Shown here: piece after piece, positions 44,382 through 55,682 of the stretch | Position numbering within the stretch: the first letter of the stretch is position 1 | How the letters are laid out: every line of letters starts with the position of its first letter | From: Perognathus longimembris pacificus | Lineage: Eukaryota; Chordata; Mammalia; Rodentia; Heteromyidae | DNA: 64,000 bases | Direction of reading: 5' to 3' | NCBI RefSeq assembly: GCF_023159225.1 | Contig: NC_063171.1 | Location: 10,361,826 to 10,425,825, forward strand | The notes under the pieces: model-generated | What the model was told of the DNA's origin: nothing | The model's input: the letters and a program-made list of their open reading frames with translations, nothing else | Databases searched by the model: none | Position numbers and translations under genes: made by a program

Positions 44382-44630
44382 AAGCTGGGTGTTGGTGGCT
44401 CACACCTGTAATCTTAGCTACTCGGGAGGCTGAGATCTGAGGATCGAGGTTCAAAGCCAGCCCAGGCAAGAAAGTACATGAGACTCTTATCTCCAATTAA
44501 CCACCAGAAAACCAGAAGTGGTGCCATGGCTCAAGTGGTCGAGTGCTACTCTTGAACTGAAGAGCTCAGGAACAGCATCCAGACCCAGAGTTCAAGCCCC
44601 ACAACCAACCAAAAAAAAAAAAAAATAATA
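44382..44630 (+). mobile_element. B1-Geo SINE, full length, with TSD
   Basis: Best-preserved sense copy: B1-like GCTGGGTGTTGGTGGCTCAC, linker TCTCCAATTAACCACCAG, Geo half to CCCCACAACCAACC, then poly-A. TSD AAAGATAAGGTTCCT at 44367-44381 and 44631-44645. Confidence 0.95.
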
Positions 44631-44645
44631 AAAGATAAGGTTCCT

Positions 44646-45155
44646 CTGAAAGGCACAATGCCTATATGCGTCTGATCATTGAAAAATAATACTTACCAAA
44701 ATCAACTCCAGGAAATGAAAACAAGAGCTCCCCTTCCTTCCTTCCTTCCTTCCTTCCTTCCTTCCTTCCTTCCTTCCTTCCTTCCTTCCTTCCTTCCTTC
44801 CTTCCTCCCTCCCTCCCTCCCTCCCTCCCTCCCTCCCTCCCTTCCTTCCTTCCTTCCTTTCTTTTTTGCTTCTTTCTTTCATTTTTTGCTGTTTTTTGTT
44901 TTCTTTCCTTTCTGTTCTATTTGTTTATCTTTCTTTAGAAGTGTAAGGGGAGGCTCACAAATGGAGGGGCAAAGGGTACACAAATGCATCAGTGGTACTC
45001 ACTGGACACTGTTGAAAAGGAACTACACAACTTGTGTGTGGCAACAGGAGGGGAAAAACTGGGAGAGAGCAAGAGGAGAGGTGACATAGTCTTTACCTGA
45101 TTTATGCAATCACAACCCCTCTGTACTTCACCTTTATAACAACAAATTTTTATAA
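44646..45155 (+). mobile_element. 5'-truncated L1 3'-UTR with internal microsatellite
   Basis: AAATGCATCAGTGGTACTCAC and ACCCCTCTGTACTTCACC are L1 3'-UTR blocks. Flanked by AAAGATAAGGTTCCT at 44631-44645 and 45156-45170, shared with the adjoining SINE. Confidence 0.82.
44732..44870 (+). repeat. (CTTC)n(CCCT)n(CTTC)n microsatellite
   Basis: Lies inside the L1 fragment; regular units shift from CTTC to CCTC and back. Confidence 0.95.
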
Positions 45156-45231
45156 AAAGATAAGGTTCCTTGAGGACAGTGGGACATCTTTAGTGAGCCT
45201 CATTTCTGTGGTTTTCAGGTATCAAAAGCAT

Positions 45232-45470
45232 GTTGCTAAGCTAGTCACTGGTAGCTCACACCTGTAATCCTAGGTATTCAGGAGTCTGAGATTTGAGGAT
45301 TGTGGTTCAAAGCCAGCTCTGGCAGGAAGTTCATGAGATTATTGTCTCCAGTTAATCATAAAAAAACAAAAGTGGAACTGTGATTCAAGTATCAGAGCAC
45401 TAGCTTTGAGCATAAATGCTCAGGTTCAGTGCTCAGGCCCTGAGTTCATGCCTCAGAACCAGCGTGTTCA
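45232..45470 (+). mobile_element. B1-Geo SINE
   Basis: Sense TAGTCACTGGTAGCTCACACC to CATGCCTCAGAACCAGC, moderately diverged. Confidence 0.85.
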
Positions 45471-46968
45471 CAAAAATACATAGCATGGTGCTTACAGACA
45501 GCATAGAAATCTCAAAATCTCTCCTGTAGTTGGTAAACTGTGATTCAGATTTTTAACATGAGAGTGCCCAGTGACAGTGGAATGGTGTTCAGTAACATGG
45601 ACAGTGATAATGTATGTCAATGATTTGATATTGGAATGATAAAAGTAATGTGGTTTGGGACCAGAGAAGGCTGCACAAAAGCTGTAGTTGCTCATATTTG
45701 GGTTTTCAACTGACTGGCTCTTGGTGGCCTGTAGACTCCAGAAGATGTGTTCTGAAAGAGTGAGTCACTATTCAAAATCAAGGCTTGAGCAGAAATAAGG
45801 CACTAGATTAGTGTTAGTGCAGAGAAATCCAAAATGTAGTCTCAAATTGTGTTTGATTTGATTTTCTTGTCCCTCCATTTGGAGAATAAATCTTGAACAA
45901 CAGAAGTTACTCTTCTCCTTATAATTTCTAGGACAGGCAGTTTATAGTTTCACAGAGCATCTGTTTCAGAAATTGTAAGCCACTTAGTGCACTGTGCACT
46001 GAGGCCATTTTCCTGGCCTCACTATCATCCTGACAATGCAGTGTGTGTGTGGCTGGACTGAGCAGGGCTCTACAGTTGTTGGTGCCTGGAAAAGAACCTG
46101 GGAAACTTTGATGGGGATGCCATGTTGATGGATCACAGAAAAAAATGGTAGTGGTGGTCATTTCATAGAAGATGACATTTTCTTTTTCTTCAGACATGTA
46201 ACAGATAGTGACAGCACAGGGGCACATCTCCCCAACTCCAATCTACAACTGTCTAAAAGACAACTTAGGAGAAAACGAAGGAACAATCTTAGTTCTTCCA
46301 CTTAGGTGTCCTTCTCAATCCTGTTTGCTTTTGTTTGTCCAAGGGTCAAGTTAGTAGATTTGTTTGCTCGGTTTTGACTCTGTTCATTTTCTTTTATAAA
46401 CCATTGCCAAACTCACTTTTACTTGGGTGGTGGACAGGATAACACCCAATTCAAACAAGAAGTTGAGTATATGATAAATATTTAGCCATAACTGATGAAG
46501 AATTTCATGGAACATCTCCTAATTAGTCAAAAAGCCATGTTTAAAAATTGCCCCTAAAAAATACAACTCTCTTCCAACTCACTTGATTGACTGGTTGAAA
46601 TCTCCAGGGAAGTAGTATTTAGAAATAACCAGACAGGAAAGGAGGAGATCACTAAATGGCCAACAATGTCCATTCAACATTATGTGCACCCATTCAGTAA
46701 TATTCATAGATTTGTTTCACCACCACTTGTTTAGGCATATTCAAAATCTGGAATATTAATGGGTGAGGTTGCTTGCCTTGCTTTGATAAAATGTGTATGT
46801 TAGACTTCAAATATAATCCCTAGCACAATGTCTAGTTTTGCATTAACATTATTTATGACAGAAAGACCCAACAGAATATTCTATTAAAATGTCCACAATC
46901 CAGACCTTTATCAAAATTTGTAATGTCCTCTATCCTGGTCATCCATGTTTGTGAATGGAAGCTGTGGG
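45471..46968. other. Unique stretch beyond the PLD5 3'UTR
   Basis: No repeats in 1.5 kb, which is unusual here. It may hold extended UTR or regulatory sequence; no exon seen. Confidence 0.4.
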
Positions 46969-48459
46969 TTTATTTTTCTTTCTGGGTTCTAGAGAGAGAC
47001 CCTGATGTTAATTCTATCAGGATACCACAAAGAATATTTCAAGAAAATGATTATACAGTATAATGCTTAGCATTTATATAGGTTCTTTTGATTTCCAAAC
47101 AAGTTATAAATATCTCCTACCCACGACAACATCCTTAAGAGGTAGGTGAGTATTACTGTCTCTACATTAGCAATAGAAACCCGAGGACAAGGAGTCACAG
47201 ACTGTGTTCTGAGCCACAGAGTCAGGTACTACACTGGGCGTGGGCATCCTGGTCAAATCCTTTGGGCTCTGAAGAGGCCATACCCCTCCCTTGTGTAGCA
47301 ACAGTCTCTATTAATACAGGATTATATATTATATAGATATAAAACAACAACACACAGTGACATAGATCAATAATCCAATATTTCTGTTTCTTAGTAAAAT
47401 ATGTTAAGCACAGTATTTAAATTGCATTTCTCTGAAAAGCATTTGGTATATTAAATAGCAGAAGTTATATTAAATAGCTCTATAAACATTTGCTGGCATA
47501 CTTTCAACAGCATAATGATCCTAAAGAAATTAAAATTCACTGATGCATAGAAACCTTTTCTTTATAATAAATACCATTAACTAAACAAAATGTGAAGAAC
47601 TACTTTGTTCTTAAAATGCTGACTTGCTGGATATTAGCAGGTGGCCACTGCATTTTTCTGAGCTTGAGAGAAAGGACACACATTCCTGGCAGTGGTTTTA
47701 AAATAACCAGTTCGATTAGGGGAAAATAATTCAGTTGGAAGGTGAAAATTAAAGACTGCCATTTCCATTTTGTATCCATTCTGAGAAATGTGTACATTTT
47801 CAAAATGTTATTGTACTTGGAACTAATGTTAAGATGAATATAGGGATGCTGTAAGAACATTTTCTGAGGAGAGAAAATGGTACAAAATAAAACTTCTGGT
47901 ATTAGAAGACAATGAACAAAGAAACACAAAAGGGCATTTCTTTGGAGTGTTGAAGGCTGGGATGAGAAAGAAGCTTCGTGCTTAGATGACTGGACAGGTT
48001 TTGCAGATGATTTACAAATATAAGTACTTGGCTTTATCAGTCTCTTCTGAGGCAAAAATCCTCACCTTTCTCAAAGTCAGCAGTTTTCAGAAAGGTATTA
48101 AAGAAAAGAGCTCACCTCATGCTAAGCTTCCGAAGAAACTAACCTGGTGGATCAGCAGAAAAAGTTCTCAAACCAGAAAGGAATAGGAATCAAAGTCTTA
48201 AAATTTGTATGCAAACATAAAAATGAACTTCTAAGCAAGATTGACATTCTCTGTCAGAAGTAACAAATACAAAAGTCTTAAATTTAGTGTACATGGTGCC
48301 AAGACACAGTTAGCTAGATATTACATGTCATTCATTTTAATAAGTGTGCTTTTTTTCCCCTAAAAAAAGAGAGACATTAAATATTTTCTCTCCCACAGCC
48401 CTTAATGCTAAATACAAACCATGGAGCTGCTCTGTCCTCTGTCCACTTATGCCACACAC
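46969..48459 (-). other. PLD5: PLD5 3' untranslated region, extent inferred
   Basis: Non-repetitive sequence continues directly after the PLD5 stop codon, free of SINE or L1 insertions, as expected for a transcribed UTR under some constraint. The first AATAAA I find on the minus strand is at 46969-46974. An earlier ATTAAA lies at 48336-48341 and would give a short UTR. Which is used cannot be told from sequence. A 151-codon open frame at 47600-48055 lies inside it and is treated as chance. Confidence 0.45.
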
Positions 48460-48707
48460 TCAGGGCTGTACCCCACTCTCATTGTAAGCAGCAGCTTTGT
48501 GGGAAGGGGGATTGAGTTTGAACATGCTTGAGCAGTTCAGCTGTTTGGTTGGCTGTAAGGTTTTGGCATAAGGTGAGTACCAGTCCCTTTCAAACACATC
48601 TTTAAGCTGCTTAATGATGCTTCTGTTGTTCCTCACGTCAGCCTGGTTGATAACGAGCCCCGTGCCAGCATTCTGGGTAAAATCATTCCCAACCCAATCA
48701 AAGTTTC
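48460..48707 (-). CDS. PLD5: PLD5 last coding exon with stop codon
   Basis: This terminal exon encodes 81 residues and a TGA stop. It opens with NFDWVGNDFTQNAGTGLVIN directly after the AVYIG of the previous exon, which gives the YIGN(F)DW block that follows the HKD motif in this family. The acceptor is TTTATTTGCAG. Two bases complete the split Gly codon. The region to about residue 58 (RDWYSPYAKTLQPTKQLNCS) looks strongly constrained. The last 20 or so residues, ending NESGVQP, are low in constraint-like features and may be lineage-specific. The stop lies within the exon, so 48459 and below is 3'UTR. Confidence 0.95.
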
Positions 48708-49290
48708 CTGCAAATAAACAAAGGAATCACCGTGAATATGTAGGATCCACTGTGAATATCTCCAAGATAATGAAGTACAGAGCAAATTCTATTTTAAGAG
48801 CTAGAAAATAAACACTCAGGAATAAAGACAGAGAGGCTGAATTATCATGAGAGGCCCCCGAAAAAATTCAACAAGCTGTACATATGGCAGATTAATATTT
48901 GCATATTATTTTGGCATTTTCTTCAGCTTTGCTCAAGTGGAAACTCAAAACAAGGGATCTGTGGCTCATTTTCGTTAAAGTTATTTCTTATTGACATTCA
49001 CAAGACACATTAAATACAGCAACACTTAAAATATATAGTACATTTAAAAAAATCTGTGAACAATTACTACCTTCTCAAAGACACAACATTGAATTCACAG
49101 AAAAGCAAGAGCTGAAGCCAGAGAAGTGTCCGTTCTCAATGCAGTACACAAATGCTCAGTGAGCAGGCTACAAATCATTCCTCAGGCCCATGATCAGAGT
49201 ATGTGGCCCAGGAATCAAGGATACTGAGGAAAGATCAGGCTCTCAAGATTGACTATTTCATGTTAGATGTGTACATATTTGAGGGCTTTT

Positions 49291-49750
49291 ATACAGTGCT
49301 ATAAACTGGGTTACTTAACAGAAAGTGAAGGATTAGAGGCATGACACAAGTGGTAGAACTCTTGTCTAGCAAGCATCATAATCCACTGCCACCACAAAGA
49401 AAGAAACTAACAAAAGAAATTTATTTCATCACAGTTCTGGAACAAAATCAAGGTGTGTGAAAGATCAATTCCTTCTGAGGACTGAGGGAAGGGTGTGTTC
49501 CAAGCCCCTGTCCTTGGCTTTGGGATGGCCATTTTCTCTCCATGTCTCTTCATATTGTCTTCCTGCTACATACACCACTGTCTAAATGTCCCCTTCTTAA
49601 AGGACATCAGTCTTATTAGACTAGTGTCCACCTAATGACCTCTTTTTAGCTCGATTATCTCTGTAAATCTTTATCTCCAAATAAGGTCATACTCTGTGGT
49701 ACTGAGATTAAGGACTTTAACATATGAATTTTTCCAGACCATAACTCAAT
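49291..49750 (-). repeat. MaLR-type LTR, antisense, with SINE insertion
   Basis: Blocks TTTATTTCATCACAGTTCTGG, CTCCATGTCTCTTCATATTG, TCTCCAAATAAGGTCATA and AACATATGAATTTTTCCAGACC follow the usual order of an antisense MLT/MST-like LTR. A tRNA-derived SINE at about 49335-49395 interrupts it. Confidence 0.6.
49335..49395 (+). mobile_element. tRNA-derived SINE in MaLR LTR
   Basis: GGCATGACACAAGTGGTAGAAC and CTTGTCTAGCAAGCAT are ID-like. Confidence 0.5.
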
Positions 49751-50614
49751 CAAGTAGGGAACTAGAATCTGCTACAGAAGAGGCTAAGAAAATCTGTGTC
49801 ATTAATGTGTAGTTCTCTTCAAGATGAGGGCAAATCAAAGGGCTTGGAAACCCAAAATTCCAACATAAATCTCTTGTTTTGGTATTCTATGAGAGGGTTC
49901 CATCAATATAAAGCTTTTCTTTAAGGAGGGTATGGTATTTATTTCTTTGCTCTCTTTGTCCTTCATTTCATGCATATTTATTGGGTATCTAGTCTACTAG
50001 GTCCTGTGTTAGGAGCCAAGAATATAAAATTGAAAGTGACCCACCTTCAAGGAGCTCAGGAGGGAAACATAACTTCTAGAACAGCAAGTATGTAATAATA
50101 CAAGAGAATTATCTCCACGATGCTATGAGCACGAGAGAAGCATTTCTAACCTTGGTTAGATGTATCAGGAAATACGGAGAGACAAAATTTAAGTAGGACA
50201 AGAGAGAGCCAGACCCCAAAGGGAGATGACCTCTGTGGAACAGGGAAGTAGTTAGAGACTTGGAACATTAACAGGAAGAGGGCACATGCTAGGGAGTCAG
50301 ACAGAGAAGCTACCATTTATTAGCATTATTATAAAGAGCTCACTCAAAGTAGAAAGCACGATACTTGCATTTCCATATTATTTCATATCATTGTTAGAAC
50401 TTAGCTCTACTTTACATATGAGAAGTGACAGGCCCAAAGAGGTAAATCTATTTCCTGATGTTTTATGGCTAATTGGTCTAACCACATATCACCTCTGAAT
50501 TATTCTCAATGAAAATATTAGGCCAAGTCAAAATTGACATGAATTAGTTTATTAGTGATCACAAGCCAGGTCTGATCTGACTAGCTTTATTTCCTTTGGT
50601 TAAAAGCCAGGTCT

Positions 50615-50760
50615 TGAGTTGCAAGGGAAGGAGGGAAAAAATGAGGAAGGAGGTAACAAGTATAACAAGAAATGTATAGGTATTCATTTTGTTAATTATA
50701 TAACTGTAATCCCTCAGTACATCATCTTGACAATAAAAAAATAAAGCCATGGACAAAAAA
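50615..50760 (+). mobile_element. Severely 5'-truncated L1 with TSD
   Basis: 146 bp of L1 3'-UTR ending CATCTTGACAATAAAAAAA. Exact TSD AAAAGCCAGGTCT at 50602-50614 and 50761-50773. Confidence 0.9.
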
Positions 50761-51533
50761 AAAAGCCAGGTCTATAAAAGGATCTAGAACCTTAGTCATT
50801 CTGGGGCTTTCTTCTACTCCTGCTGGGGCATCATGTCTCATTAGATAAATGAGGTGTGGAGATCCCGGTTCTTTGAGCATCCTTTACCTAAAGATCTGGC
50901 CAACTATGGCAAAAGCTGCTGCAGGAAAGGTCACTGTGGTTTTATCCTTTGGTCCCTGCTCTGTTCTCAGGAGCTGCCACATATATCAACTCCCTTTTCC
51001 TTGTTCCCTCCCTCTCTCTCCCTAGAATATCAGAAGGTGACTCCATTCCCAGGATGTCATCAGTGGCTTTATGACTGACATGTCTTTAGAGGAATTTTTC
51101 TCCTGTAAGTGATCAATTATCATTGGAAGAATTTTTCTGCTGTAAGTGATCAATTATCATTCAGTTTATAAATTAGCTATGTTATAGCATTTTCTGCCAT
51201 ATATATTTTTTCCCCGCATATGATATTGGCAATACTGCCTTTCTGCCCACATGCTCTCAGACACAGCCATGTTCTGAGACCAGGCAAGTGCAGGCTTGGC
51301 TAATGCAGGCATACAACATCACTTGTTCATTCTGTAAGCAAACGGCTCCTGTGGATGGATGACATGCATGGAATTTTGAAGACACTACAATCTCATCTCT
51401 GCTGCCACATGCAATGCTAAGTGCTGGCATGGTACCAAGGACAGTAAAGCACAATTTTATTACATTATCTCAGTCAGTATCCAATACATTCATGTATGGT
51501 GATGAACTAATTCCATTGTACTAGTAAGGAATT

Positions 51534-51748
51534 TTGTTTTTTGTTGGTACTAGGATTTAAAGTAAAGGCCTTGTGTTGGCTAAGCAGGTACTGTAACATG
51601 TGAGCCACACCTTCAGCTCCTCTTGTTTTGGTTAATTTTTGGATAGAGTTTCACACTTTTGTCTTGGGTGAGCCTTAGATTGTGATACTTTTATGTACAG
51701 CTTCAGTGTAGCTGAGATCATGGGCATGTGTCACCATGCTTGGACCCT
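51534..51748 (-). mobile_element. Old tRNA-like plus B1 SINE, antisense
   Basis: TTGTTGGTACTAGGATTTAAAG...GAGCCACACC, then GATAGAGTTTCACACTTTTG and GGCATGTGTCACCATGC. Confidence 0.6.
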
Positions 51749-53084
51749 GGTGAGGAAATTAAGTCACCAAAAGATTAGGAAATACATTTAAGGAAAGAGT
51801 AAAAAACAAAACAAAAACAAAAACAAAGGATTAAAGTCATGTCTACCTCACATCCTACACTTACCTCTATTCCATGTCACTTCTGATCCTAACAAAAGGC
51901 AAGGCACTGCACATCTCGCACTGAATTATGACCTCAGCCTAAAGTCAGGCCTCACAGCTACACTGCAATTTCTGCCTTGAGCATTTGTACTGCACTCTTT
52001 TGGAAGGAAACATACATAGAAATACATTGTGGGACAACATGAAGAGAAGCCAGGGGGAGGACATGCAGTAAATAGGAAGCTTTTCTGTGAATCTAAGCTT
52101 TTCTCCTTCCATGCAGTGGAGGGAATCATGATCCAGCATCTTTACTGATACTGAGAAGCTGTAATTAGGCTCTACTGGGGGATGGCAGCTTCAGGAAGTT
52201 TTCACAGTGTGGTTTATGTTTTCCTATTTCTCATTCCTTGATGCTCTGGCTGACCTTCAAGTTAATTTCTTTAGTAATTCTTTTTTTCCCCCCAAATTGA
52301 GATGATCTTGAACCTATTCCTTTTCAAAACTATCATTTCAGCTTCTAAAACACACTCTGTGGCTCAGAATTACAGTAGTCAGGATTACAACGTTGCTGTA
52401 AGGAATATAATGCTGAGGTATAGAAGCACACATCTGGGCAGGTAGATGAGCCTCTGAGTACTTTTTGAATACCTTCAAATAACCTCCTGTCTCCTTGACA
52501 GCCCTCCAATACTTCCAGACAGGTTTGCAGAGCTTGAATCAAACATACTCTAGAGAATCCACAATTAGACCAACGACATTGTTTGCAGATTCTTCTGTAA
52601 GTCTTGTGAAAACTTAATGGAACTGTAATTGCATGCAAGGTCCTGTTGTAGATTTTTCTTAATTCTACATTCTAACCAAGTACCCAAGTGATGAGTTAAC
52701 AGATTTCAGAACTTGCTGATGATTACTTAAATCACTAGGGAATTTTATCTCTTGGTGTTCCTTGGGTATTTGTATTCTACTGCTCTGCTTCATTCTAGGA
52801 AATGAGTATTTTGATAAAATGTATATAAAATGAAATCATTTAAAAGTGCCCTGTCTCAGGGAAAAGAGGAAGAGGAATTGTTAAGGATCTAAGTAAATGA
52901 GAACAGATATTTATGGGGGCTATTCACATGTGTCCTCATTGAATTCTCAGACTTCTATCTAAGGTGGATCCTTTTGTCCCATTCCTCAGACAAGGACACA
53001 TAGGTTTACATGTAGTATGTGACTTGCAGCTATTTTCCATCTTGAAGGTGTCAGTGCTAGCATTCAAATACAGGTTAACTGATT

Positions 53085-53273
53085 TTTTTTTTTTTGCCAG
53101 TCTTGGGGCTTGAACTCAGGGCCTGAGCTTCTATTTTTGCTCAAGGCTAGCACTCTACCACTTGAGCCACAGCACCACTTCTGGCTTTTTTCTATACATG
53201 TGGTGCTGAGGAATCAAACCCAGGGCTTCATGTATGCGAGGCGAGTGCTCTACCACTGGGCTATATCCCCAGC
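53085..53273 (-). mobile_element. IDL-Geo SINE with TSD
   Basis: Antisense dimer. TSD CAGGTTAACTGATT at 53071-53084 and 53274-53287. Confidence 0.94.
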
Positions 53274-53534
53274 CAGGTTAACTGATTCTAAAGCACTTAC
53301 TTCATCAAAAGGACATTTGTCTCTCAGTTGAGCCACTTTGGGAGTGGTGAAAGTTAGTTTATAAATTATCAACAATTGGGGATGCATCCTAGTTTTGTTC
53401 TGCTCTTCAGTTATACTATAACTGAATATGCCAAATATTCATATTTGGGCCTTTAAATCCACTTTAAAGTTTGATCCATTCATGGGTCTCCAGATAATTG
53501 AGGCCAAAATACCTGTTATTTTGTTAAACACTTT

Positions 53535-53612
53535 TTAAAAATATTGTTTATTTGTTAATTTATTGTCAAAGTGATGTACAGACGGGTTAGAGTTTCATAC
53601 TTTGAATTTGTT
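53535..53612 (-). mobile_element. Very short L1 3'-UTR piece, antisense
   Basis: TTATTGTCAAAGTGATGTACAGACGG is the extreme 3' end seen at 30.6 and 63.5 kb. Confidence 0.7.
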
Positions 53613-53649
53613 TTCCTCAATTGATGAAAAAGCAGTTGATTTCAGTATT

Positions 53650-53716
53650 TGCAATAGCTATACTCTGGAGAAAGTCCAGATATCCTACATTTGATAAATG
53701 GATGAAGAAATTGTAG

Positions 53717-53753
<37 letters not shown>

Positions 53754-53890
53754 ATGTACATACACACAGTCAGTATTATTTGGCAATAAAGAAAAATAAA
53801 ATGTCATTTGCAGGTAAATGGATGGAAATCCATTGTATTGAGTGAAATAAGCCAAGATCAGAAGAAAATATAACATGTATTTCCTCTCTG
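53650..53890 (+). mobile_element. L1 3' region, sense, with (TG)n
   Basis: TTTGATAAATGGATGAAG and ATTGAGTGAAATAAGCCAAG are L1 blocks; TG repeats sit at 53722-53752. Confidence 0.6.
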
Positions 53891-54071
53891 TTTCTCAGTC
53901 TCTCTCTCTCTCTTTCTCTGATATCATGGTGAAACTCCTATAAAAATTAAAATGCAAAAAAGAATATTAGGAAGATGAAATATGTCTTGTCTGAGGTGTA
54001 GATCCTAATAGGAGAGGGGGGGGACACATGAACGAAGAGGAAAAGGAATGGCAAATACAAGTAAAAATAGT

Positions 54072-54108
<37 letters not shown>
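54072..54108 (+). repeat. (TG)n microsatellite
   Basis: About 18 TG units. Confidence 0.97.
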
Positions 54109-54110
<2 letters not shown>

Positions 54111-54119
54111 AAAATGCAG

Positions 54120-54251
54120 CAAGGAGACATGATAGTTTGTAGGGAAGGGAAGGAGGGAAAACTGTGAAGTAAGGAATTATGATAAAAATGTATGATAAAA
54201 TAGTCTTGATAAAATAAAACCCATTGTACAACTAATTGATGCTAATAAAAT
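54120..54251 (+). mobile_element. L1-like tail, family C
   Basis: CCCATTGTACAACTAATTGATGCTAATAAAA is the family-C end. A related tail follows the SINE. Confidence 0.6.
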
Positions 54252-54261
54252 GGTTGGGGAG

Positions 54262-54486
54262 GGGGGCTGGGAAGATGGCCTAGTGACAAGAGTGCTTGCC
54301 TCGTATACATCAAGCCCTTGGTTTGATTCCTCAGTACCACATATATAGAAAAGGCCAGAAGCAGCGCTGTGGCTCAAGTTGGCAGAGTGCTATCCTTGAG
54401 CAAAAAGAAGCCAGGGACAGTGCTCAGGCTGAGCTCAAGCCCCAGGACTGGCAAAAAAAAAAAAAAAAAAAAAAAAAAAGGAAAAA
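54262..54486 (+). mobile_element. IDL-Geo SINE with TSD
   Basis: Sense full dimer with long poly-A. TSD GGTTGGGGA at about 54252-54260 and 54487-54495. Confidence 0.92.
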
Positions 54487-54495
54487 GGTTGGGGA

Positions 54496-54585
54496 AAGGA
54501 TTATAAGAACATAATAGAGAGGGTGAATGTTATTGCAAGGAAACTCACTTGTACTATTAATTTATGCTAATAAAATAGTCAAATG
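54496..54585 (+). mobile_element. L1-like tail, family C, second
   Basis: TTGTACTATTAATTTATGCTAATAAAATAG. Confidence 0.6.
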
Positions 54586-54596
54586 AAGAAGAGTAA

Positions 54597-54828
54597 GCTT
54601 GGTGCTGGTGGCTGTTCCTGTAATCCTAGCTATTCAGGAGTCTGAGATCTGAGGATTGTGGTTCGAAGCTGACCCAGCAGGAAAGTTTGTGAGACTCTTA
54701 CCTTAATAAACTAGTCGAAAAAGCTAGAAGTGGTGCTGTGGCTTGAGTGGTAGAATGCTAGCTTTGACCAAAATAAGCTCAGGCACGGTGCTCAGGCCTA
54801 GAGTTCAAGCCCAGGACTGGCAAAAACC
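54597..54828 (+). mobile_element. B1-Geo SINE
   Basis: Sense GCTTGGTGCTGGTGGCTG to CAAGCCCAGGACTGGC. Confidence 0.88.
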
Positions 54829-55194
54829 AAAAAGAAGAGTAACATTTCATTTTATTACCCATAATATGATAAATATGAGAAAAAGTCTAAATAATCATCT
54901 TGAATCTTTAAAACAATAAGCACACAAAATGCTCATAATCTAGAACAATCAGAATGACATACATTTTAAGATTATGTCAATGCTCTATTTTAATGAAATT
55001 ATGTCATCACTAGTAAAAATGAAAAGATCTTCGCAGTGAACCAAGGTTGGTACTCTTCTTCTAGCCATGGTAGGGCCTGTGTGGCCGGAGGTAGTTTCTC
55101 CCTAGTACCTAGATGGCTGAATTACCTCATGTCCTACAGCCTATATATCCTCACTACTAAGTTTGGGTGACTGGCACTGCACTCTTCTGTTGGC

Positions 55195-55418
55195 AACTCT
55201 GTGCTGGTATTGGAGTTTGAAATTAGGGCCAAGCTGCTGTCCCTTAGCTTATATATTCAAAACCGGTGCTCTACCATTTGAGCCACATATCTACTTCAGG
55301 CCTTTTGGTGATTAATTGGAGATAAGTGTCTCATAGACTTTCCAGCTTGCCAAAATTGGCTTAGTACGGCAATCCTCAGATCCCAAGCCTCCTGAAGAGC
55401 TAGAATTAGAGGAGTAAG
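55195..55418 (-). mobile_element. B1-Geo SINE, first of three
   Basis: Antisense TTGGAGTTTGAAATTAGGG to AATTAGAGGAGTAAG, the most diverged of the trio. Confidence 0.8.
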
Positions 55419-55430
55419 CTACAAGTGATT

Positions 55431-55670
55431 TTTTTTTTTTTTTTGGTTGGTAATGGGGCTTGAACTCTGGGTCTGGGTGCTGTCCCTGAGCTCTTCAGCT
55501 CAAAGCTAGCACCATACCACTTGAGCCGCAGCAGCACTTATTGTTTTCTGGTAGTTGATTGGAGATAAGAGTCTCACAGACTTTCCTGCCTGGTCTGGCT
55601 TTGAACTGTGATCCTCAGATCTCAGCCTCCTGCATAGCTAGGATTACAGGCGTGAGGCACTGGCACCCGT
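55431..55670 (-). mobile_element. B1-Geo SINE, second of three
   Basis: Antisense GGTTGGTAATGGGGCTTG to GCGTGAGGCACTGGCACC. Flanked by CTACAAGTGATTTTT (55419) and CTACAGGTAATTTTT (55671). Confidence 0.9.
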
Positions 55671-55682
55671 CTACAGGTAATT

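Noticed and set aside
47600..48055. 151-codon minus-strand frame downstream of PLD5
   Set aside because: Sits in the PLD5 3'UTR after a bona fide stop. No acceptor joins it in frame and no domain is visible.
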